DNA of 8,045 nucleotides from contig CADBAC010000034.1 in NCBI GenBank assembly GCA_902792495.1, forward strand, positions 1 to 8,045, written 5' to 3'. The first letter of the stretch is position 1, and every line of letters begins with the position of its first letter. Below, piece by piece: positions 1 through 5,319 of the stretch. The stretch comes from Ruminococcus flavefaciens (GTDB taxonomy: Bacteria; Bacillota; Clostridia; Oscillospirales; Ruminococcaceae). Under the pieces are notes generated by a model. It had not been told where the DNA came from, did not search any database, and was given only the letters and a program-made list of their open reading frames with translations. Position numbers and translations under genes: made by a program.

Positions 1-663
1 AGCATCAGCAACTCTGCCGTACTGACCCTGAGCCTTCTCAAAAGCAGTATTAGCATCGTCACCAGCCTTGATGAAGTCCATCATCTTACCGAAGTTGATA
101 AACTTGTAGCCGATGATCTCGTCGTCTTCGTTAAGAGCAAGACCTGTGATATAGCCGTCAGTGAGTTCGAGGTAACGTGGGCCCTTCTTGAGTGTACCGT
201 ATGTAGTACCGATCTGTGAACGGAGGCCCTTACCGAGGTCCTCAAGACCTGCACCGATAACGAGACCGCCCTCAGAGAATGCAGACTGTGAACGTCCGTA
301 AACGATCTGGAGGAAGAGTTCTCTCATAGCTGTATTGATAGCGTCACAAACCAGGTCTGTGTTAAGAGCTTCGAGGATAGTTCTGCCGGGGAGGATCTCA
401 GCAGCCATAGCAGCTGAATGAGTCATACCTGAACATCCGATAGTCTCAACGAGAGCTTCCTGGATAACGCCTTCCTTAACATTGAGGGTAAGCTTACAAG
501 TACCCTGCTGAGGAGCACACCAACCGATACCGTGTGTGAATCCTGAGATATCCTTTATCTCCTTTGCCTTTACCCACTTAGCCTCCTCAGGGATGGGAGC
601 AGCGCCGTGAGCAACGCCCTGAGCGATAGGGCACATTGTTTCAACTTCGTGCGAATAAATCAT
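1..663 (-). CDS. NifU/IscU-like iron-sulfur cluster assembly scaffold protein (C-terminus cut by window edge)
   Basis: An open frame of 221 codons starts at the ATG at 661-663 and runs off the left edge without a stop, so the gene is partial. I recognise it as a clostridial family usually annotated as an Fe-S cluster assembly scaffold protein. The core is GCSGMTHSAAMAAEILPG at about residues 76-93, which resembles the GCxxxxASSS cysteine loop of IscU/NifU. Other cysteines lie at 11, 49, 56 and 106 and are candidate cluster ligands. The likely role is transient cytoplasmic assembly of Fe-S clusters. The start is supported by AAAGGAGT (671-678), about 7 nt before the ATG, and by a promoter at 753-781. 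Codon use is strongly biased (CTC, GGT, AAG), suggesting high expression. From memory, relatives are often next to a GGGtGRT-family gene; that neighbour would lie outside this window. The family call is fairly sure; the exact partner proteins are not known. Confidence 0.75.
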   Translation of the reverse strand, partial: MIYSHEVETMCPIAQGVAHGAAPIPEEAKWVKAKEIKDISGFTHGIGWCAPQQGTCKLTLNVKEGVIQEALVETIGCSGMTHSAAMAAEILPGRTILEALNTDLVCDAINTAMRELFLQIVYGRSQSAFSEGGLVIGAGLEDLGKGLRSQIGTTYGTLKKGPRYLELTDGYITGLALNEDDEIIGYKFINFGKMMDFIKAGDDANTAFEKAQGQYGRVADA

Positions 664-677
664 TATAAATACTCCTT

Positions 678-739
678 TCGGTTTTAATACCGATCCGAAA
701 AAAGAACGGATCAGTATAAGACAGTCGGATACCTGTCCT
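678..739 (-). promoter_or_regulatory. Structured 5' leader of the scaffold-protein gene
   Basis: Three stem-loops can form in the minus-strand transcript. The first pairs 733-739 with 718-724 (7 bp including one G-U). The second pairs 707-712 with 692-697 (GATCCG/CGGATC, U-rich 9-nt loop). The third pairs 689-693 with 678-682 (TCGGT/ACCGA), just 5' of and touching the ribosome binding site. The last two compete for bases 692-693, so alternative folds are possible. No known riboswitch class is recognised, and stems of 5-7 bp can arise by chance. Confidence 0.35.
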
Positions 740-752
740 TGCATACTTTAAC

Positions 753-781
753 ATTATACACTATTTTTCCGAATGAATCAA
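753..781 (-). promoter_or_regulatory. Sigma-A promoter of the scaffold-protein gene
   Basis: Read on the minus strand, the -35 box is TTGATT (776-781) and the -10 box is TATAAT (753-758), separated by exactly 17 bp. Transcription should start near 745, giving a leader of about 80 nt before the ATG at 663. Spacing and match are close to the vegetative consensus. Confidence 0.8.
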
Positions 782-935
782 GCCAAACGGACAAAAGAGA
801 TGCTCCAAATGGTTAGGGGTCGCTAACTATATTAATCATAAAAAACTCATATCATACATTTGCAATTCATTAAGCAACTAAAAAGGTATGATTTTTGCTG
901 TTAGTTAATTTTAACTGCTTGATATTTCTTCATAA
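782..935. other. AT-rich intergenic DNA between two divergent promoters
   Basis: No credible gene is seen. The segment lies upstream of both the minus-strand promoter at 753-781 and the plus-strand promoter at 936-963. It contains several dyads: an 8-bp imperfect hairpin (809-816 with 823-830), a 7-bp inverted repeat ATCATAC/GTATGAT (851-857 and 886-892) with a nested TTGC/GCAA pair, and the palindrome AGTTAA-TT-TTAACT (903-916). The last ends 19 bp before the plus-strand -35 box, where an operator could sit. These may be regulator sites or chance dyads in AT-rich sequence. Confidence 0.4.
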
Positions 936-963
936 TTGACTTTTTATTTCATCGTGTTATAAT
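936..963 (+). promoter_or_regulatory. Extended -10 sigma-A promoter of the NERD gene
   Basis: The -35 box is TTGACT (936-941), the spacer is 16 bp and the -10 box is TATAAT (958-963). A TG at 955-956 gives the extended -10 motif TGTTATAAT. The start of transcription is predicted near 970, leaving a leader of about 94 nt before the ATG at 1064. The match is strong, so the gene is likely transcribed on its own. Confidence 0.82.
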
Positions 964-970
964 TTTAGTG

Positions 971-1019
971 TGCAATTCGGCTGAGGTTGGAGAATAGTCT
1001 TCTTTTGTGCCGAATCGCA
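971..1019 (+). promoter_or_regulatory. 5'-terminal leader hairpin or operator dyad before the NERD gene
   Basis: An inverted repeat TGCAATTCGGC (971-981) and GCCGAATCGCA (1009-1019) pairs at 10 of 11 positions around a 27-nt loop, which itself holds a small AGAA/TTCT stem. It begins almost exactly at the predicted transcription start, so the mRNA would open with a stem-loop. Such structures can protect an mRNA 5' end; at the DNA level the same dyad could bind a dimeric regulator just downstream of the promoter. The sequence alone cannot separate these. Confidence 0.5.
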
Positions 1020-1063
1020 ATAATTAATGGTTCCCGGATTTTAATACAATAGAAGGTGAAAAA

Positions 1064-1924
1064 ATGTGCTGTTATGACGATTATGATGATGACTTCGACG
1101 ACGATTTTGATGATGACTTCGACGATTACTTCGATGACGATTTTTATGATGATTTCGATGATGACTTCGACGACGATTTTGATGACTTCGATGATGATTT
1201 TGACGAAGATTTCCAAAAAGCGTTCGTATTATGTGAATCAAGCGAAGAAATCGGAAAATATGGAGAAGATTTAAACGAAGAACAGCTTTATTCTGCAAAT
1301 TCTTTAGGTTATAGTGGTATTGCTTTAAGGAATATATATATTCCAACTCATAATAATGATATGACTGAAATAGATCATATTTATATCACTAAAAAAGGTA
1401 TTTTTGTTATTGAAAGCAAAAATTATTCTGGATTAATTTTAGGAGATTCTTTACAGCAGGAATGGATACAATATTTAACAAGCCAAAAGCATCGTTTTTA
1501 TAATCCGATTAAACAAAATGCTTCACATATTTTTTGGCTAAGAAAGCTGTTGAAATCAGATGTCCCTATGTTTTCATTAATAGTATTTTCCGAAAGATGT
1601 AAGTTACAAATAAAGAATACTTCAAATTCCTACGTTTTTAAAAGAGAGCAAATTTTAGATGTTATAAGTAAAATATGGAAACAATCAAAAGATGTTCTTT
1701 CAAGCGCTGAAATAGATAAAACAAACGCCGATTTAAACAAATACAAAATTAAAAGTGATGAAGCAAAAAAAGAACACATAAAAAGAATTGAACAAAGAAA
1801 AAGAATATGTCCTAATTGCGGTGCAAAGTTGATTATTCGCACTGCTAAAAGAGGATATAACATAGGACATAAGTTTTATGGATGTTCTAATTATCCGAAT
1901 TGTAAATATACTAAGCCGATATAG
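1064..1924 (+). CDS. NERD-domain nuclease-like protein with N-terminal acidic DDDF repeats and C-terminal topoisomerase-type zinc ribbon
   Basis: The 286-residue protein has three parts. Residues 5-50 are a near-perfect four-residue Asp-Asp-Asp-Phe/Tyr repeat: 31 Asp, 1 Glu, 11 Phe and 3 Tyr. Residues about 61-200 match the NERD (nuclease-related) domain: GKYGE at 64-68, the metal-site-like EID at 102-104, GIFVIESKNYSG at 112-123 with the E-x-K pair E117/K119, and NPIKQ at 147-151. This is a PD-(D/E)xK-type fold, so cleavage of DNA is plausible but unproven. A charged helix (about 216-247) leads to a Cys4 zinc ribbon (C249, C252, C274, C280) like those at the end of topoisomerase I, which bind DNA. 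The start follows AGAAGGTGA (1051-1059) at good spacing. The gene stands alone between opposing neighbours and is much more AT-rich than they are, which suggests acquisition. No signal peptide or membrane segment is seen, so it should be cytoplasmic. Domain calls are firm; the role of the acidic tract is unknown. Confidence 0.88.
   Translation: MCCYDDYDDDFDDDFDDDFDDYFDDDFYDDFDDDFDDDFDDFDDDFDEDFQKAFVLCESSEEIGKYGEDLNEEQLYSANSLGYSGIALRNIYIPTHNNDMTEIDHIYITKKGIFVIESKNYSGLILGDSLQQEWIQYLTSQKHRFYNPIKQNASHIFWLRKLLKSDVPMFSLIVFSERCKLQIKNTSNSYVFKREQILDVISKIWKQSKDVLSSAEIDKTNADLNKYKIKSDEAKKEHIKRIEQRKRICPNCGAKLIIRTAKRGYNIGHKFYGCSNYPNCKYTKPI
1076..1213 (+). repeat. Acidic DDDF-coding tandem repeat (12/24-bp periodicity)
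   Basis: The DNA encoding the acidic tract repeats in 12-bp units of the type GAYGAYGAYTTY, often paired into 24-bp units alternating GATGATGACTTC with GACGACGATTTT. One unit (GATGACTTC, encoding residues 40-42) is 3 bp short, shifting the aromatic spacing from four to three residues once without breaking the frame. This looks like repeat expansion and slippage inside a coding region, so the copy number may vary between strains. Confidence 0.85.
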
Positions 1925-1941
1925 TTCGTACTCATGATAAC

Positions 1942-1964
1942 AGGGGCGGATGATATCCGCCCCT
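1942..1964. terminator. GC-rich palindrome between convergent genes; likely terminator and member of the TGTAGGGG repeat family
   Basis: AGGGGCGGAT (1942-1951) pairs perfectly with ATCCGCCCCT (1955-1964) around the 3-nt loop GAT. It begins 17 nt after the NERD gene stop and overlaps the last bases of the lysine-methylase stop codon (1963-1965). On the plus strand it is followed by ACATTTTG, a weak U-tract; on the minus strand no U-run follows. Extended to 1941-1967 and read on the minus strand, it begins TGTAGGGG, like the repeats at the right end of the window. It may stop transcription from the left, and possibly both ways. Confidence 0.6.
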
Positions 1965-2985
1965 ACATTTTGATATCTGACACCTGCATATCCGCAAACA
2001 TACCCATTATACGAGGTGTGCTGAAGCATTTCTCTTCATAGAATGCATCGGCAAGTGCTTCGAGATTTTCCTCGCTGTACTCCACTTCCTTTGAGTAATT
2101 CTTCGCAGTTTCGGCAATATCCGCTCCACTGCCCTCGCATAGCACCAGATGTCCCACCATCCATGCGCTGACCGCCGCCAGCTTCACACGGGAAATTATC
2201 TCGCCGTCGAAAACTCCTTTCATAAAGAAGCGGAATATGCTGTAAACGGCTATCCTACGCAGATATACCTCATGTTCACGGAAGTATCCGCCCTCTGCCG
2301 CCATGCAGCGCTCAATGTATGGCCGCCAGTTCTCATCGATGGGCTCAAGGGATGCGTAAAACTCCATTATCGCCTGTATATCGGGAGTTTCCGCCTGTGT
2401 CGTCCTCTCCCATCCGGGAAGCGTGAAGTCGCCGTTGTCTATGCGGAATTGCAGTTCCTCGCCGAAATCCAGCATGGTACAGACAGCCTCGGGGAAGCTG
2501 TCGTTCTGCAAGTGCTTTATAATAGTATCACGGGCACTGAGAAGAATGTCATACAATTCGCTGTCACATTCATCGCAGTCCTCATCGGGTATCACGGTCT
2601 CGGTAAGCGTCATATCTTCGGAGAGTATCAGCTTCGCCGCCGCCTCACAGCATAGCCCCACGCCGCCCTCTTTCACATCCCCGAACCATTCATAGAACCG
2701 TGGATGGTCGGTGCATATCTGACAAAGGTGCGCCTCGCCCAGTTCGGTGTAGATATCGCAGAGATTGCGGCTGTTGAGAAAGGGGCAGCGTTCCCCTTCC
2801 GTCAGCACGAACGAACCGTCCTTTATGCTGTTTTTCAGCCTGTTACCGAAGCTTCCGTCCACCGATGAGTAGTAGTCCATAGTCTCGCTGTCGATATCTA
2901 TCTCCCAGCCGATACAGCAGTTGTCGGAGCATTTGTCTGCGATACACCTGAATTCCCCGTAATATCCGGGAGTGCGGAATATCAT
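1963..2985 (-). CDS. fliB: FliB-like flagellin lysine-N-methylase family protein
   Basis: The 340-residue protein carries the cysteine pattern of the FliB family, whose founding member methylates lysine side chains of Salmonella flagellin. Numbered from the preferred start: C14, C19 and the pair C23-C24 in an N-terminal CxxxxCxxxCC block followed by IGWEIDID; C67-P-F-L with C76; C88 and C91 followed by HPR; and C112-C113-E-A-A. These cysteines suggest a metal or Fe-S site. Met at 2985 is preferred because GGAGG (2995-2999) lies 9 nt away; an alternative ATG at 2991 has only 3 nt. The preferred ATG shares its A with the TGA stop of the upstream carbamoyltransferase, implying translational coupling. 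No flagellar gene is visible here, so the substrate may be another protein. The family call is strong; flagellin as substrate is inherited from the family name only. Confidence 0.85.
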   Translation of the reverse strand: MIFRTPGYYGEFRCIADKCSDNCCIGWEIDIDSETMDYYSSVDGSFGNRLKNSIKDGSFVLTEGERCPFLNSRNLCDIYTELGEAHLCQICTDHPRFYEWFGDVKEGGVGLCCEAAAKLILSEDMTLTETVIPDEDCDECDSELYDILLSARDTIIKHLQNDSFPEAVCTMLDFGEELQFRIDNGDFTLPGWERTTQAETPDIQAIMEFYASLEPIDENWRPYIERCMAAEGGYFREHEVYLRRIAVYSIFRFFMKGVFDGEIISRVKLAAVSAWMVGHLVLCEGSGADIAETAKNYSKEVEYSEENLEALADAFYEEKCFSTPRIMGMFADMQVSDIKM

Positions 2986-3824
2986 CAGCATTTACCTCCG
3001 CTCATGCAGTAAATGATTATCGCCTGCTGAACGGTAAGCAGGTACTTTTTGAAGCCATAGCCCACGAAATACTCGCTGTCGATAACGTCTGCCGTTACCT
3101 CTTCCCCACGGAAAAACGGCGGACAGGGATTGAGGACTGCGCCCTTGTTTGCCTTCTTCATGGCTTCAAGAGTGACACGGCATTCGTCGTACTCATCAGC
3201 GATATATGCAGGAACCGAGTCGGTGCAGATTATATCTCTGCCCACCACGGCCTTGTCGATATCGTAGAAAACGGGAACTCCGTCCATTTCGCAGGCCTCA
3301 CAGCAGCATTGTGCAAGGTCAAGCCCTAATACTTCTGCGGCTTCCTTCCATGAATGGCCTATATTTCCTGCTTTTCCGCAGAACAGGTACTTATCCTTTG
3401 TGAAGTCGTCACGTATTTTCGAGAGGGCGTAGAGGTCGCTGAGTATCTCGCAGGGATGGTTCGCATCGGTCATAGCGTTTATCACGGGATATTCGTGGTT
3501 TTCTGCGATTGAATCAAGCTTTGCGATGTCCTTATGGCGGATGACAACTGCGTCTGCCCAGTTTCCGAGGTAGCCGCTAACATCGACCAGCGCTTCCTTC
3601 TTGTCGAGAGTCTCAGGCGGAAAAAGAATTGTCTGTCCGCCGAGGAGGTACACTCCCTTTTCAAAGGTGACACGGGTGCGGATACTGCTTTCGGGGAAGA
3701 ACATCACAACGGTCTTCCCGTTCAAGAAGTTTCTGAGATCTCCCTTTTCAAGTCTGTCGGCAATGCAGAAAATGCTGAAAATGTCGTCTTTTGTCAGGTC
3801 AGTAAGTCGGATAAAGTCTTTCAT
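2985..3824 (-). CDS. Aspartate/ornithine carbamoyltransferase family protein (atypical)
   Basis: The 279-residue protein shows carbamoyltransferase hallmarks: the carbamoyl-phosphate loop SIRTR at residues 47-51 in FFPESSIRTRVTFEKG, IRHKD at 95-99, and HPCEILSDL at 123-131, matching the HPxQ motif with Glu for Gln. The C-terminal half keeps RGEEV (239-243) and a QQA helix (266-268). The ornithine-binding HCLP motif of classical OTCases is replaced by NPCPP (232-236), and the usual DxWxSMG motif reads TDSVP. It is also shorter than typical OTCases. The carbamoylated substrate is therefore uncertain; ornithine is possible but not shown. The ATG at 3824 is chosen because AGAGGTGG lies just upstream; an in-frame GTG at 3857 sits inside a hairpin and has no good binding site. 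A Cys cluster (173-175, 178) is unusual. No arginine-pathway genes are adjacent. Confidence 0.8.
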   Translation of the reverse strand: MKDFIRLTDLTKDDIFSIFCIADRLEKGDLRNFLNGKTVVMFFPESSIRTRVTFEKGVYLLGGQTILFPPETLDKKEALVDVSGYLGNWADAVVIRHKDIAKLDSIAENHEYPVINAMTDANHPCEILSDLYALSKIRDDFTKDKYLFCGKAGNIGHSWKEAAEVLGLDLAQCCCEACEMDGVPVFYDIDKAVVGRDIICTDSVPAYIADEYDECRVTLEAMKKANKGAVLNPCPPFFRGEEVTADVIDSEYFVGYGFKKYLLTVQQAIIIYCMSGGKC

Positions 3825-3848
3825 ATGATCCACCTCTTCAAATATATT

Positions 3849-3871
3849 ATGGCGCACAAAAAGTGCGCCAT
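3849..3871 (-). terminator. Intercistronic hairpin between the second LRR gene and the carbamoyltransferase gene
   Basis: ATGGCGCAC and GTGCGCCAT form a perfect 9-bp stem around a 5-nt loop (TTTTT on the minus strand). It lies in the 64-nt gap between the LRR stop (3889) and the carbamoyltransferase ATG (3824). The sequence after it on the minus strand (AATATATTTG) is only weakly U-rich, so full termination is doubtful. Partial termination or mRNA processing, lowering expression of the two downstream genes, is more likely. No convincing separate promoter is visible for those genes. Confidence 0.5.
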
Positions 3872-3888
3872 TATGGGCTGTTATAATA

Positions 3889-5319
3889 TTATTTTTTCTC
3901 TTTCTTCTTATCGCTTTCCACTATCTTCTCATAGCTTTCCTCGGCTGCTTTTTCTTCGGCTTTCTTCTTAGCCTTCTTTGCACCACGGCCTGCGGACTTT
4001 CTGCTCTTTATCATGAGCACGACAGCAGCGGCTATCACAGCTATTACAAGTGCGATAACAACGATAATAAAGAGGATACTGCTGAGGTCACGTCCGACAA
4101 CGGTATAATCGACCTTTGCCTTCTTTGCGTATTTATGAGCGGCTGAACCTCCGAATACTCCCATGCTGAAGCCTTCAAGGTCTATGACATCGCCTTTGTC
4201 GTTATAGGTCTTGCCGAATGCCTGCTCGCCTACGGTTGTAACAGTCTTAGGCACATTCACGCTTTTCAGCGAGTCACAGCCGATAAATGCCTTGTCGCCG
4301 ATACTTCCCACACCTTCGGGGATGATAGCCTTTTCTGCTTTTACACAGTTGGCAAATGCCATTGCGCCTATAGAAGTAACGGTCGTGGGTATCTCAATGG
4401 AAGTAAGTCCCTCATCAAAGGCAAATGCCCATTCTCCTATGGACGAAAGTCCCTGTGGAAGGTCTGCCTTTTTCAGATTGAAGCAGTACGCAAATGCGCA
4501 GTCTTCTATGACAGTGGTCTTATCGGGAACAAAGAGATTCTCTATCATGCGGCATCCCGAAAATGCGCCTGATTTTATGGTCGTAACGGTATCAGGAATG
4601 TACAGGTCGCCTTCAATGTCGGCAAGTCCACGGTATATCACAGCTTTTTTGCTGTCCATAAGCATACCGTCCTCAACTACGTATGAATCGTTGGCAGAAG
4701 CGTCTATCTCCCTGATGGAGTACCATTCCTCAAATGCAAGTTCACCGATATTTTTCAGTGAAGCAGGGATGCGGAAGGACTCAAGGCTTGTACACTCATA
4801 GAAAGCGCCGCTGCCTATGGATGTTACTGTATCGGGTATCTCCACCGATCTCAGATGATCGCACATATTGAAAGTATATGCAGGTATCTCAGTGAGGGTC
4901 TTGGGCAGAGTTATCGACTCAAGGAGACTGCATCCCATAAATGCGTGTTCACCGAGATGTTCGAGTCTTTCGGGAAGAATGACCTCTTTGAGGGAGGTGC
5001 AGTTGAAAAATGCGTTATCACCGATAGATTTTACGGAATCGGGAATATCAAGACTGGAAATAGCATTGCAGTTTGCAAAGGCATTGTCGCCTATGGCATT
5101 TATGGTAACACCGTTTCTTGAAGCAGGTATTTCGGTAACTATCGAAGCCGTACACCTCTTGATGGTGTAGCATCCGTCAATAAGGTCATATTCAAAAGCA
5201 CCGTCAGAGAGGACTTCCTCCGCACTCTGTAGTCCCTCAGCGCCTGCGGGGAACACAGAAACAGCGGAGAACGCAGTTATAACAGCTGCGGCAGCAGAGA
5301 GGAGTTTATTCAGCTTCAT
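3889..5319 (-). CDS. BspA-like leucine-rich-repeat membrane-anchored surface protein, single module
   Basis: The 476-residue protein begins with a signal peptide (MKLNKLLSAAAAVITAFSAV), probably cleaved after Ala27. The exterior part is about 12 LRR_5 repeats of roughly 23 residues with the pattern IP.TVTSIG..AF.NC; a DGMLMDSKKAVIY segment interrupts the array near its middle. The array ends in a cap (GGSAAHKYAKKAKVD, residues 390-404). A membrane helix spans about 415-437, followed by a 39-residue cytoplasmic tail with 14 lysines. There is no LPXTG sorting motif, so the helix is the anchor. BspA-type LRRs often mediate binding to host or other cells, but no ligand can be read here. The ATG lies inside the end of the preceding gene (14-bp overlap), and its GGAGG is embedded in that gene's Glu codons, pointing to coupled translation. 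It is a shorter paralogue of the upstream protein. Confidence 0.88.
   Translation of the reverse strand: MKLNKLLSAAAAVITAFSAVSVFPAGAEGLQSAEEVLSDGAFEYDLIDGCYTIKRCTASIVTEIPASRNGVTINAIGDNAFANCNAISSLDIPDSVKSIGDNAFFNCTSLKEVILPERLEHLGEHAFMGCSLLESITLPKTLTEIPAYTFNMCDHLRSVEIPDTVTSIGSGAFYECTSLESFRIPASLKNIGELAFEEWYSIREIDASANDSYVVEDGMLMDSKKAVIYRGLADIEGDLYIPDTVTTIKSGAFSGCRMIENLFVPDKTTVIEDCAFAYCFNLKKADLPQGLSSIGEWAFAFDEGLTSIEIPTTVTSIGAMAFANCVKAEKAIIPEGVGSIGDKAFIGCDSLKSVNVPKTVTTVGEQAFGKTYNDKGDVIDLEGFSMGVFGGSAAHKYAKKAKVDYTVVGRDLSSILFIIVVIALVIAVIAAAVVLMIKSRKSAGRGAKKAKKKAEEKAAEESYEKIVESDKKKEKK

Noticed and set aside
1056..1274. Plus-strand open frame starting at GTG 1056 with Met/Thr-rich translation
   Set aside because: Its start lies inside the ribosome binding site of the NERD gene and its product is the frame-shifted reading of the same repeat.
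965..1346. Minus-strand open frames opposite the acidic repeat (83 and 101 codons), one giving a very hydrophobic Ile/Val product
   Set aside because: They are the complement of the Asp/Phe codon repeat; periodic coding DNA leaves all frames open. They lack a ribosome binding site, and the plus frame has clear domains.
2149..2655. 168-codon plus-strand open frame
   Set aside because: It lies wholly antisense to the FliB-like gene, whose cysteine motifs are intact, and has no family signature.
3825..3857. Upstream GTG start for the carbamoyltransferase, adding 11 residues
   Set aside because: It lies within the intercistronic hairpin and lacks a binding site; the ATG at 3824 has AGAGGTGG at good spacing.
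4211..4801. 196-codon plus-strand open frame with periodic sequence
   Set aside because: It is the antisense of the LRR repeats; its periodicity mirrors theirs. Other plus-strand frames over 4855-7400 are of the same kind.
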